In this document: positions 26,792-38,300 of the stretch, in pieces
How positions within the stretch are numbered: the stretch's first letter is position 1
Layout: each line of letters starts with the position of its first letter
From: Pollutimonas bauzanensis
GTDB taxonomy: Bacteria > Pseudomonadota > Gammaproteobacteria > Burkholderiales > Burkholderiaceae_B
DNA length: 43,479 bases
Reading direction: 5' to 3'
Assembly: GCF_900129885.1 (NCBI RefSeq)
Contig: NZ_FQXE01000025.1
Location: 1-43,479 of the forward strand
Position numbers and translations under genes: made by a program
The notes under the pieces: model-generated
What the model was told of the DNA's origin: nothing
What the model saw: the letters and a program-made list of their open reading frames with translations, nothing else
The model's database searches: none

Positions 26792-27826
26792 ATGATGACA
26801 ACGATGCCGCGCGCCGATGCGCCCGAAACCAGGCAGCACGGCATGGCCGTGATCAGCGCCCTGTTGCTGGTGGCCGTCATCACGGTGATTGCGGCCGGCA
26901 TCGCGCAGCGGGAAAGCACATTCATCCGCATGGCGCAGAGCGACCAAACCCAGGCGCGGGCGCGCTGGGCCTTGCAGGGAACCCTCCACTGGGCGCAGGC
27001 CGTGCTGCGCGAGGACGCCCGGCGCAGCCCCGTAACGCGCCTGGACGGGCAGTGGAGCCGGCCCCTCGTGGACCAGCCGCTGCCCCCGGCCGGCGGCCGC
27101 GGGGGGGATACCCGCTACAGCGTCCAGATCACCGACGAGCAAGGCAAGTTCAATCTGCGCAACCTGGCGCAGAACGGCGCTATCGTGCCCGCCGAAGTGG
27201 AGGCCTTTGCCCGCTTGTGCGCCCTGCTGGGCATCCAGGCCGGGCAGGCCGATCGCATCATGCAGCGCGTGGTGGCGTCGCTGTCCGAAGAAGGGGTGCG
27301 CGGCCGCGCGCGGCAGGCGGCCGGCCGCGGCGATGACGACGAGTCGCGCCAGGCGGCGGCCCGCGCCGCCCAGCGGATAGGCCTGCCGGACGGCATTCCG
27401 GCCACGCCCCGGGCGCCGCAGATCCGCGCCCTGGACGATTTGCTGGCGGTGCCCGGGGTGACGCCGGAGGTGGTGGCGCGCTTGCGGCCTTACGCGACCA
27501 TCCTGCCCGGCTACACATGGATCAATGCCAATACGGCGCCGCCCGAAGTGATCGCCGCCTGGGTGCCGGGCTTTTCGCTGGAGCGGGCCGCGGCGCTGCT
27601 CAAGGAACGCGATCGCGGCGTCTGGTTCGTCAGCCGCGGGGATTTCTATAACCGCCTGCGGCGCCCCGACCTGAGCGAATTCGACATACGCATAGGCATC
27701 GAAAGCCGCTGGTTCCTGGTGTCCAGCGTGGTGGCGCAGCAGGGCGCCATCGTCGTGCAGCAGGCCCTGCTGCACGACGACAAGAAATCCATGCCGCGCC
27801 TGGTATGGCAACGCACGGGCGCCTGA
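26792..27826 (+). CDS. gspK: T2SS minor pseudopilin GspK
   Basis: A 344-residue minor pseudopilin expected at the pseudopilus tip. Start at 26792, with AAGGAGGGAGG just upstream; a further ATG at 26795 is equivalent. The prepilin leader ends R-Q-H-G (cleavage after residue 17) and the helix MAVISALLLVAVITVIAAGI follows. Like all GspK it lacks Glu+5. The large globular part has Q-I-T-D-E-Q-G-K-F-N-L-R-N-L, the helix-hairpin-like L-L-A-V-P-G-V-T-P-E-V and I-N-A-N-T-A-P-P-E-V-I, all typical. GspK normally works with GspI and GspJ, but no gene for these or for GspH and GspC is visible anywhere in the window. Last gene of the operon. Confidence 0.92.
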   Translation: MMTTMPRADAPETRQHGMAVISALLLVAVITVIAAGIAQRESTFIRMAQSDQTQARARWALQGTLHWAQAVLREDARRSPVTRLDGQWSRPLVDQPLPPAGGRGGDTRYSVQITDEQGKFNLRNLAQNGAIVPAEVEAFARLCALLGIQAGQADRIMQRVVASLSEEGVRGRARQAAGRGDDDESRQAAARAAQRIGLPDGIPATPRAPQIRALDDLLAVPGVTPEVVARLRPYATILPGYTWINANTAPPEVIAAWVPGFSLERAAALLKERDRGVWFVSRGDFYNRLRRPDLSEFDIRIGIESRWFLVSSVVAQQGAIVVQQALLHDDKKSMPRLVWQRTGA

Positions 27827-27888
27827 AAAAAAATGGAAAACACCCGAGCTTTGTCCATCATCCTGTCTTGGACGGAGACGAAAATAAG

Positions 27889-27926
27889 CCCATCGCTCAA
27901 GAGGGCGATTCCCGCAAGGCGATGGG
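27889..27926 (+). promoter_or_regulatory. Perfect 8-bp stem in the leader of the DING gene
   Basis: CCCATCGC pairs with GCGATGGG around a 22-base loop that can form an inner GGG/CCC stem. It lies between gspK and the DING gene, 73 bp before that start. No T-run follows, so it may be a processing or stability element rather than a terminator. Confidence 0.45.
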
Positions 27927-27998
27927 TCCTTCACTCAAGCTACGACCCGCCGCCTTGTATTTAGTTCCTTTTTTTGTCGGATGCAAAGGAGTTTTATC

Positions 27999-29153
27999 AT
28001 GGGTAAGCATTTCAAACTGAACATGATCGCTTTGGCGATTTCGATGGGTGTGGCCGGCGCGGCGTCGGCTCAGGTATATGGCGGCGGCGCGACGCTGCCG
28101 GAAAAGCTGTACAAAGGCGCAACGGGCAATCCCGGGCTGTTCCAAGGACTACCGAACTTTACTGATTTCGTGTACTCCGAGGGCATAGGTAGCGGCGGTG
28201 GCAAGAGCGCGTTTGCCACCAATGATTCCAATTTCATTTACCCTGGCGTTACGCCCAAAGTACCCGTTGCGTTCGCCGGCAGTGATTCCGTGATTGACGA
28301 CAACTACGTCAGCACCTACAACGCAAGGGGCTGGGGCCGGTTGATCCAGATTCCCGCCGCGGGCACAAGCGTCACGCTTCCGTTCAATAAGACGGGTGGC
28401 GGCGAGCTTAGCCTGACCAACGCGCAGATTTGCCAGATTTTCGCCGGCCTGGATCCCGATTGGAACGTTGTTTACCGCGCTGGGAGCAGCGGTACGACGG
28501 AATTGCTCACCCGGTTCCTTACGTCGATCTGCGCCGGTCAGGACCTGAGTGGCAGCAACCTGGTGAACGGCGCATTCTCGACGAACTCGACGTTCGAGAG
28601 CCTCTTTACATCGTTACCCTCCGGTAAGTTTGTGGTGGCGTCCGGCAGCGGCAATGTTGTACCTACGGTGGACGGGGGTGTGAACCGCATAGGCTATGTC
28701 AGCCCTGACTATATTGTTGACTTGGCCGACGCGACCAAGGTCGCTAAAGTCAATGGCAATTTGCCTACCACTGCCAATGCGGGAGAAGCGCTGGGCACGG
28801 CGCTAGCTCCTCCCTTGGCTCAACGTGTAAACCCGGTGCGCTGGGTGCCAACTTTCGACACCGCTCCGACAGTTGGTTATCCGATTGTCGGCTACACCAA
28901 CTTTCTGGTCGGCCAATGCTATCAAGACCAGGCAACGGAAGACCGCATCAAGGCCTTGGTCAAGGCCCTGGCTGACGGCGACTTCGACGCCAAGACAATC
29001 GCTCACTCTTTTGTGCCGCTGCCTGAAGCGTTCCGCAATGCCATCAATGACACCTTCGTGACCAATTCAATCAACAGGGGTCTGGACATCGGCAACACCA
29101 GCGCTTGCGGCGCGAACGGCCGTCCCGCCACCGCTTCCGCTTTCACTTTGTAG
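27999..29153 (+). CDS. DING/LapA-type PstS-like phosphate-binding or phosphatase exoprotein
   Basis: A 384-residue exported protein. Start at 27999, with AAGGAG seven bases upstream. The signal peptide (about 1-24, ending G-A-A-S-A) leaves a mature N-terminus Q-V-Y-G-G-G-A-T-L-P-E-K-L-Y, matching the DING family start (D-I-N-G-G-G-A-T-L-P) except for its first residues. Further family marks are F-A-G-S-D-S, R-A-G-S-S-G-T-T-E-L-L-T-R-F-L, I-G-Y-V-S-P-D-Y, G-Y-P-I-V-G-Y-T-N-F, F-V-P-L-P and the end G-N-T-S-A-C-G-A-N-G-R-P. Four cysteines at the usual places allow two disulfides. DING proteins bind phosphate tightly, and LapA, the Hxc substrate, shows phosphatase activity. I infer this is the cargo of the adjacent T2SS. 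Its GC content is lower than its neighbours. No terminator separates it clearly from the next gene. Confidence 0.88.
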   Translation: MGKHFKLNMIALAISMGVAGAASAQVYGGGATLPEKLYKGATGNPGLFQGLPNFTDFVYSEGIGSGGGKSAFATNDSNFIYPGVTPKVPVAFAGSDSVIDDNYVSTYNARGWGRLIQIPAAGTSVTLPFNKTGGGELSLTNAQICQIFAGLDPDWNVVYRAGSSGTTELLTRFLTSICAGQDLSGSNLVNGAFSTNSTFESLFTSLPSGKFVVASGSGNVVPTVDGGVNRIGYVSPDYIVDLADATKVAKVNGNLPTTANAGEALGTALAPPLAQRVNPVRWVPTFDTAPTVGYPIVGYTNFLVGQCYQDQATEDRIKALVKALADGDFDAKTIAHSFVPLPEAFRNAINDTFVTNSINRGLDIGNTSACGANGRPATASAFTL

Positions 29154-29240
29154 CCGCCTGTACAGCCATGACATCGGCTGAAAAGTAGGCACGCAGTATG
29201 GGCTGGCTCCGGCTTCTTTGCCAGGGCCGGCCCGCTACCT

Positions 29241-29268
29241 GCGCCGCTATTTCTGCGCCGCTATTTCT
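29241..29268. repeat. 14-bp perfect tandem repeat, two copies
   Basis: GCGCCGCTATTTCT repeated twice head to tail, 67 bp before the start of exoprotein 2, in the leader between the DING gene and that start. Confidence 0.85.
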
Positions 29269-29334
29269 GCACCTCGGCTGCCGGGATGCAGCAGTAGCGA
29301 CGTAATGAATAATAGAAAAGAGAGTTTTTTGACC

Positions 29335-32300
29335 ATGAGCAAGAAAACAGCCGGCAACACAGGCGCCAGCACACGGTTGGTCCGCGCATCGCAGCGGCAT
29401 CATCCACTGTCGCAAAGAAAAAATTATGCGGCAAGAGTGCTGGCCACGGCGTTTGCCGTGGGGGTCGCCGGCGGTGTCTTCTCGCCCATCGCCCAAGCCC
29501 AGTCGCGCCCCTTCAGCAGCGGCTGGATGGCGGCCAAGGGCGCGGCCCAGGCGCAGGCCGCGGCCACCGGCAGGCTGCCCAATGGCATGCTGGCCGGCAT
29601 CAATCCGGCGGCCCAGCAACAGGCGCAGGCGCGCCAGCAACTGAACCGCTCGGTGGCCAACCTGGGCAGTGCCGCGGCAGCCATCGCCGCGCAGCAGGCC
29701 GTCCAGGCCGCCGCGCGCGCGGCGCCGCAGAACGATCCTTCCGTGCCCGATGGATTGACCGAGGGCGGCCTGAAGATCGACGCCCAGCCCTTGACGGCAG
29801 GGTGGCTCAACGCCAAGGCGCCGGCGCAGACGCAGGCCGGCGGGCGCACGACGGTCACGATCCAGCAAACGGCCGACAAGGCCATCCTGAACTGGGAGAC
29901 CTTCAACGTCGGGCGCAACACCACGGTGAACTTCGACCAGGCGACCTACGACGCCGGCGGCAATCGCACGGCGCAGACCGGCTGGGCGGTGCTCAATCGC
30001 GTCAACGATCCTAATGCCCGCCCCAGCCAGATCCAGGGCCGGATCGAGGCCGACGGCACGGTCATGCTGGTCAACCGCAACGGCATCGTGTTCAGCGGCA
30101 GCAGCCAGGTCAATGTGCGCAACCTCGTGGCCGCGGCCGCCGACATCAAGGACGACCAATTCAGTGCGCGCGGCTTGTACGGGGCGGACGCCGGCGCGCA
30201 GGCCAGCTTCACCAATGCGCAGGGCGGGATCGACATCCGGCGCGGCGCCCAGATCGCCACTCACACGCCCGCCTCCGCCACGCAAGGCGGCGGCTACGTG
30301 CTGCTGATGGGCCGGGAGCTGCACAACGCCGGCCAGATCGCGACGCCAGACGGCCAGGTAGCGTTGGCGGCGGGCGACAGCTTCTTCATCCGCAAGGGGC
30401 AGGGCACCGAGGGCAACCAGCACTCCAGCACCCAGGGCAATGAAGTGGCCGCGCGCCTGAACACGGATAGCCTGACTACCGGCCGGGTGGTCAACGCGGG
30501 CCTGATTATGGCCACGACGGGCGACATTACGCTCACCGGTCGCGAGGTCGTGCAGCAGGCTGCGGATGCAGCCGGCCCCGCCGGGGTGGCCTTGACGACG
30601 ACGACCGTCAACAAGCGCGGCACCATCCATCTCCTGAATTCGCGCAGCGACGGCGATGCGAGCGTGACGCTGGGCGCCGGCAGCGTGACCGCCATCCTGG
30701 TCGACGAAGGCGCGCAGACGGCGCTGGACGCGCAGCGCGATGCCCTGGCCAACAATCTGGACGTCTACGAGCCGAACAAAACCATCACCGATGCCTTGAT
30801 CAAGGCCGACGGCGTGTTCGACAACCTTGCCATACCGGGCGTATTCAATACAGCCGATCCGGTACCCGCTGGCGGCATCACCGACCGTCGCGATCAATCC
30901 CGCATCGAAATCGTCAGCGGCGGCACCATCGCCTTCGAGGGCGATTCGCTCACGCTGGCCACCGGCGGCCAGATCGCCGTGCAGGCCGAAAAAGGCGGCA
31001 GTACCCGGCCCAATGCAGTCACTGGACGCACGTGGGTGGGCCGTGACGCGGTGCTGGACGTGGCCGGCGCGGTGGGCGTGAAGGTGGCCATGGAGAACAA
31101 CAACATCCTGGTCAATGTGCAGGGCAACGAACTGCGCGATGCGCCGGTCAATCGCGACAGCAACCCGGAAGGCAACAACAGCCAGCTGAGCAGCAAGGAC
31201 GTCTGGGTGGACGTGCGCGACCTGGTCTTCATCAAGGGCGACTACGATGCGCTGACCAACCCCCAGGGCACGCCGGATCGCTGGTACACCCAGGGCGGCC
31301 TGCTGGAAGTCAGCGGCTGGCGCGGCCTGCAGGCCCATGGCGCGGGCGAGTGGCTGGCCCAAGGCGGCACGGTCACCTTCGCCGGCCAGGAAGTCATCAC
31401 CCAGGCCGGCTCGATCATCAACCTGTCGGGCGGCACGCTGGACGTGCAGGACGGCTACATCGAGCAGAGCTGGGTCAGGGGGGCGGACGGGCGGCTCTAC
31501 GAGGTATCGCGCGCGCCCGGGGACATCCTGTACAAGGGCATCTACGAGGGCTACCAGGACGAGCACGCGCGCTGGGGCGAGCAGGCCACCCGCAGCTTCT
31601 ATAATCCCTTGATCGCGCCGCGGCGCCGCTACGAGTCCGGCTACACCGTGGGGCGCGATGCGGGCCAGCTGGTGGTCTCGACCCGCAACGCCATCCTGGA
31701 AGGCGACATCGTGGGCGAGGTCTATCAGGGCGATCGCCAGACCCGGGCGCCCGAGCAGGGCCTGGACGGCTATGATCAGCGGCAGACGGCCGCCGCGCGC
31801 CGCGGCCAGTTGCTGGTGGGCGGCTACACGCCCATCTATGATGCGCAGGCAAAACGGCTGGCGCACAACCTTTCCGATTTGATCGGCAAGATCGTGTTCA
31901 CGGACGCGCCCGATGCCTTGGGCGACGCCCTGGCGGCCGGCGACGCGCTGCCCGATGAGCGCGACGGCGTATTGGTGCTCGACGCCGGGCGCCTGAGCCG
32001 GCAGAACCTGGGCGCCATCAAAGTGGCGGCGACCAACGGCATCGACGTGCAGGGCAGCCTGTCGGTGGCCGATGGCGGCGAGATCGCGCTGTATGGCGCG
32101 GCGGTGGACGTCCAGGCCGATCTCACGGCCCACAGCGGGCGCATTGCCCTGGGCAATGTGCTGCCGGTGTATTCCACGGCGTGGGGCGAGCGCCTGATCG
32201 TCCCGAACGATGCAGCCGTGGCTGCGCACGTGGCGGTGGCCGATGGCGTGAGGCTGGATGCGACGGGGCGCCAGGGCAGCCAGCGCAAGGACATGGCCGA

Positions 32301-35300
32301 CGCGCTGCTGCTGCCCTACGTGGATGGCGGCGAGGTCAGCATCCGCAGCAGCGGCGAGGTATCGATAGGCGAAGGCAGCCTGATCGATGTGTCGTCGGGA
32401 GCAGTGCTCTTGGCAAATAACAAGCTGCAAGGTGGCCGCGGCGGCGACGTGACCCTGGCCTCGGGGGCGCTCAGCAATGTCGCGGCGCCCCTGTACCTGA
32501 ATGGCGAGATCAGAGGCTATGGGGTGCTGGGCGGCGGCACGCTGCGCATCGAGTCCGGCACGGCGGTGGGCATCGGCGCGCAACTGCTGTCGGAGAACGG
32601 GGTGTTGAAGGCCGGCGAGACGGCGCCCATCGGCTTGACCTTGCGCGAAGAAGTGGAAGTGGGTCTTGGCGAGACGCTGCTGGCGGATTATTCGTATCTG
32701 TCCGACATCTGGCAGCCTGGGGATAGATATCCTGCCGTCCCGAGCTGGAATGGCAGGATTACCCTCTATCTGCCGATTTCAGGGATAGACATTACGTTGA
32801 TTACTGAGGAAGATTGGCAGATACCTTATCTGCAGGGGCCCAATCGGAACATCAGGAATTCGATAGTTGTCTGGGTCGTAAAGGAGGATGGTACGCAGGC
32901 TGGCTATGCATACCCATCGAATTGGTATTTGGATAGTGTGACTCCAGAGCAAATAGCGGCAGCCTCGATCGTTCCCAAAGGATCCAGGATTGCCAAGATC
33001 GAAAACTTGCAATATCTGCCGATCGGCTGGCGCCTTCCTGAGGATGTGTTTCCTAACGGTATACCTGTGGCATCGACGTACGAAGCCATGCTGCCGGCGG
33101 GCACACTCCTCACTGAAAAATCCCTCGCCCAGGTCGGCGCATCCTCGATCACCATTCCCGTGGGCGCGCTGGTCCCGACCGGTACGCAATTGAGCCGGGA
33201 CGCCAAGGTCGCCCCGATACTCCAGTTGAATGCCGAGGATTTCCAGCGCGGCTTTTCACACTACGATGTGCGTGGCGCGCAGGGCGTGGTCGTGAGCCAG
33301 TCGGCGCAGGACGAGTCCATCGACGTCATGATGCCCATCCTGCGTCAGCAGGGGGTGGCGGCAAACGGCGACCCGATACTGGAGCTGTGGAAGGACATCC
33401 CGCTCTACACCGTCGATCCTGTTGCGCAGTCGATCACACAGCGCCGTGGCGCCAGCCTGTCCCTGACCGCCGGCAATGCGGGGCAGACGACCTCGGGCGG
33501 GCGCGAAGGCATAGGCGTGCATATCGCCGAAAACGGGGCCATTACCGTGGATCCCTTACAGAGCATTGCCCTGAATTCGATAGGAGGGATCACCGTGGAG
33601 GGCCGCTTGACGGCCAAGGGCGGCACGATCGAATTGCGCGAACTGACCGCGTCCCTGGCCAACCCTGCCGATGCGGACCCGGCCAAGCGCCTGTCCATGC
33701 TGATAGGCGAGCGTGCCGTGCTGGATGCGTCGGGCGGCGCGGTCGTGGCGCGCAACGGCCTGGACGAGGCGTTTGGCTACAGCTACGCGGGCGGCCAGAT
33801 CATCCTGGGCGGCGTCATCGATGAAGAGCAGGGCAAGGCGTCGGCCGCGCACCTGTTCATCGACATCCGGCAAGGGGCGCTGCTCGACGCCTCCGGCGGC
33901 GCGGCTTTTGATCAGAACGGCCAGTTGCGCCATGCCAGCGCGGGCGGCGTGATCAGCCTGGCCACCCACAACGGCTGGGCGCTGGACGGGCGCATGGTGG
34001 CCGCCTCGGGCGGCGGCAATGCCGCCGGCGGCACCCTGTCGCTGGCGCTCGAAAGCCCGGTCTACGACACGCGGCGCGGCAATGGCGGCGCCTATCTCAT
34101 GGACGTCTTGACTCAGCGTGAAATTACCCTCTATCAGCGCGACGCGGACCTCCGGGCGGCGGGCGACGTGGCCTTTGGACAGGGTTACCTTTCCGTGGAG
34201 CAGATCGCCGCGGGCGGCTTTGCCAACCTGGCGCTGCTGAGCAATGGCATGATCAGCTTTGCCGATGGCGTGGCGCTGGACCTGGGCGAGCGCGGCCAGA
34301 GCATCCGCCTGTACAGCATCGGCATAGGCTGGTCCGATGGCGCGCAGGGGCAGGGCGAGAGCGTGATCCGCGCGCCCTATGTGCGGCTGGCCGGCGCGAA
34401 CTTTCGCGAGTTAGGTGACGTATACCAGGCGCGGGCCAACCCCGATTCTGTTGGAGGAATGTCCCAGGATGCGCGCGGCGCCAGCGGCGCGCTGAGCGTC
34501 TCGGCGGACCTGATCGACCTGCGCGACCAGCTGCGGATAGGCCTGCACTCCGATGGCAGCGGCTTCATGGGCCCTGCGCTCGACCGGCGCGGCTTTACCG
34601 ATGTCGTGCTCGACAGCGCCGGCGACATCCGCTTCCTGGGCAGCAACAGCGGGCTCCTTGAGGGAACGCTGACCATGGATTTGTACGTTCCGCAGCGCCT
34701 GGAACTGCTGGCCTCGCGCGTGTATCCCGCGACCGGTGTACGGGCGCGTATTGTGGCGGGAAATGCGTGGGGGACAAAGATAAGACCTGGCGGCGGCGAC
34801 ACGATGTATGACCCGCAAAGCCTGATACGCGTGGCGCGTTCGTCCCGCGCCGATCCGGCCTTGTCCGCGCTGGCGCCGTATTCCCTTTACGGCCAACTGT
34901 CGTTCGGCGCCGCCGAAGTCCGGCAGGACGGCGTCGTCCTGGCGCCATTGGGCTTGATCAACCTGGGCACGGCGGATTCCTCGGGACTGACTGAACGGGT
35001 GATGCTGGGCGCCGACAGCGTGACCTCGGTCAGCGCCGCGGGCCTGGTCATGCCCTATGGCGGCACCGTGGACGGCATCGATTGGCAGACGCCGGCGGGC
35101 AGCGCTTACACGCCCCAGGGGCTGGGAGCGACAGACTCGACCAACCTGACTTCAGGCGTGGCGCTGACCGGCAGCACGATTACCGTGGGCGCGGATGCGC
35201 GCATCGATCTGAGTGGAGGGGGCGACGTGCTGGGCTTTGGCTTTGTATCGGGACGAGGGGGGTCGACCGATGTGCGCTACAGCCCGCTGCTGCAACTGGA

Positions 35301-38300
35301 TGGCGACGGCGTGGTAAGGGCGCCGTCGCGATCAAGCAATGCGGTCTATGCCCTGGTGCCGGATTACGCCGGCTACGCGCCCGCGGGCAATGGCTCGGCC
35401 GCGCTGGATCCCATGGTGGGCCAGACCATACGTTTCGAAAACGGCAGCGGCTTGCCTGACGGTATTGTGCCGGGCGTGGCCTATACCCTGATGCCGGCCG
35501 ATTACGCGCTGCTGCCCGGGGCTTTCCGGGTGGAGCTGAACGGCAGGCTGGCGCTCGGGTTTACATCCTTGGGGGCGCAGTCCGCGATGCCTGTTGCGCA
35601 AGCGGCGGCGCCGATGCGCAACGGCTCGTGGTCGGCCGCAGGCCGCCTGGGCGTGGCCAACAGCGGCGGGATGGTGGACAGCGACGCCTATCAGGTCATC
35701 CTGACCCCGGCGCAGACGATGAAACGCTACGCGCAGTACAACGAAACGAGCTACGCCGACTTCGTCCTGGCCGATGCCGCGCGCAAAGGCATTGTGCGCG
35801 GCCTGTCGCCGGACGACGCGCGCTCCTTGCTGCTGCGCTTCAACCCGCGCTATCGGTGGGACGGCACGCAATGGATCGCCGAGGAAGACGGCCGGGTCGT
35901 GTTCGAATTCGATGGCAGCGTCAATTTCAAGCCGGCCAAGGATGGCGATGACGGTAGCGTTGTGCTGACTGGCGCGACTGCGTTCGTCGGTGACACTGCG
36001 CAGTTGGAGGTCCTCTCCGATGCGGCTGCGGCGACCCGGGACTTCGGGGGCATCAGCGTGCGCGCCAGCGATCTGAATGCCATGGGCGCTGGCCGGATCG
36101 CCATTGGCGGCGCGCCCTACCAACGGTACGGGACGAATGATGTGAGGTTCATGGATAGCGGATCCACCTCTCGTGGCCTGCTGAACGTGACGCTGCGCGA
36201 AGGGGCGGTGCTTCGCGCGCCGGAGGTGATGCTGGTCACCCGTTCAGAGGGCAGCATCACGGTGGAGTCGGGCGCCGGCATCAATACGATAGGCATGGGA
36301 TTACCGGCCTTCGGGGCGGGCAATGAACTTGTCTATACGCCGGCTGACCGCAGTGTGCTGGCCGTTTCCAACGGATGGGCGAACCTGCTGGCGCCATCCG
36401 CTTCGGCAGGCGGTGGCCGCATCGAGATCGGCGCCTGCCCGGCGGGTGCTGCGGATTGTTCCAGCGCCGCCCTGGCGCTCAATTCGGCGCAGTTGTATTC
36501 CGAAGGCACCATCGCCCTGGCGACGCACAGCGACCTTCGCATCGACGAGAGCGCCCGCTACGGCACGCGCAATCTCCTGCTGGCGGTGGCCGGCATCAAT
36601 GTCGGCGGCGTCCCGGCGCTGGACGCGGCGCGCGAGCGCGGCGTGCTGACCGACGGCCTGACGCTGAACCAGCAGGTGCTCGACCGCCTGCTGCGGGGCG
36701 ACCAGGCTTATGGCGCCCCGGCCCTGGAGAACCTCTTCCTGACCGCGGGCCGCTCGATGAACTTCTTCGAGTCGGTCGCCCTGAACACCCTCGATCCGGC
36801 CACGGGCCGCTCGCGCCTGAACAACCTGGTGCTGACCACCCCGGCCATCTACGGCTATGGCGGCGCGCAGGACGTGGCTCTGATCCAGACCGGCACCCTG
36901 GTCTGGAACGGCAGCGCCGGCAAGGCGCCCGCCGCCATAGCCCAGGGCGCGGGCAGCGGCTCGGGCGCCTTGCGCGTCGAGGCCGAGCGCATCGAGTTCG
37001 GCTACGGCCCCTGGACCCAGCCGGACGGCGTGACCGAGGTGGGCCGGCTGGCGCTGGGCTTTGCCGGCGTGCAGCTTTCGGCCACCGACCGCGTGACGGC
37101 CAACCACGAAGGCTCGCTGTCGGTCTACCAGACCCAGGGCGTCTACGTGCCCGGCAAGGGCTACGATTACCAGGGCGGCAGCCTGCTGATCAGCACCCCG
37201 CTGCTAACGGGCGAGGCGGGCTCGGTCAACCGCATCGCGGCGGGCGGGGCGATCGACATCCGCTCCCCGCTGGCCGAAGGCCAGGCGCAGCCAGTCTCCG
37301 ATGCCTTGGGCGCCACGCTGACGCTCGAAGGACGCGGCGGCATCGTGCTGGACAGCGCCGTCATGCTGCCCAGCGGGCGCCTGACGGTCTCGGCGCACGA
37401 TGACGTGATCCTGGGCGAGCGGGCCTTACTGGACGTCTCGGGCCGCAGCATCGACACCTTCGATCTGACCCAGTACAGCTGGGGCGGCGAGGTCATCCTG
37501 GAAAGCCAGGCGGGCAATATCCGCCAGGCGGGCGGGTCCGTCATCGACCTGTCGGCCGAGTACAACCAGGCGGGCAGGCTGACGGTGGCGGCCACCGATG
37601 CCGGCGCCGGGGTGGTCGACCTGCAAGGCCGCATCCTGGGCGGGGCCAGCGGCTACTATGACGCGGGCGGCACCTATGTGCCCTACCTGGCGGGCTTCGT
37701 CGACATCCACTCCACGAACCTGGGCGGCAGCGGCGACCTGAGCGGCTACTTTGCCAGCCTGAACCGGCGCCTGAACGACGGCGGCGTCTTTGGGGGGCGC
37801 AGCTTCCAGATCAAGCAGGGCAGCCTGACGATAGGCAATGACCCGGATTCCGAAGGGGGGGCCGGCGCGCTGCTCAAGGCGAACCAGGTCAATGTCTCCA
37901 TCGACGGCGGCAGCCTGACGGTGGCGGGCATCATCGATGCCGGCGGCGAGCGCGTGGGCAGCATACGGCTGGCCGCCCGCGATGGCCTGACGATAGGCGG
38001 CAATGCGCTGCTGGACGCGCACGGCCGCCTGCTGCGCCTGGACAGCTACGGCAAGATCATCGATGCGCCCAACCGGGCCATCGTCGAACTCAATTCCGGG
38101 CAGGGCCTGCTGACCCTGGCCGAAGGCGCGCGCATCGACCTGCGCCACGGCACGGACGACGCGCGCGTGCAGGCCGACCCGGCGCTGCACGACGGCCAGG
38201 CGCGCGGCACGCTGGAGCTGTATGCGCCGCGCCTGGGCGCGGACCCGGCGGTGGGCGACGTGGCGATCGACGCGAGCCGGCCGGTGACGATCGAAGGCGC

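Noticed and set aside
27851-27869. Pho-box-like pair TTGTCCA / CTGTCTT before the DING gene
   Set aside because: The halves are 12 rather than 11 bases apart and only the second fits well; too weak to call, though phosphate control of this gene is expected.
29168-29174. Single reverse-strand PhoB half-site before exoprotein 2
   Set aside because: No partner half-site at the required spacing on either side.
29143-32583. Open frame of 1146 codons on the minus strand opposite exoprotein 2
   Set aside because: Same shadow as above, with the same low-complexity composition; the plus-strand protein has clear domains.
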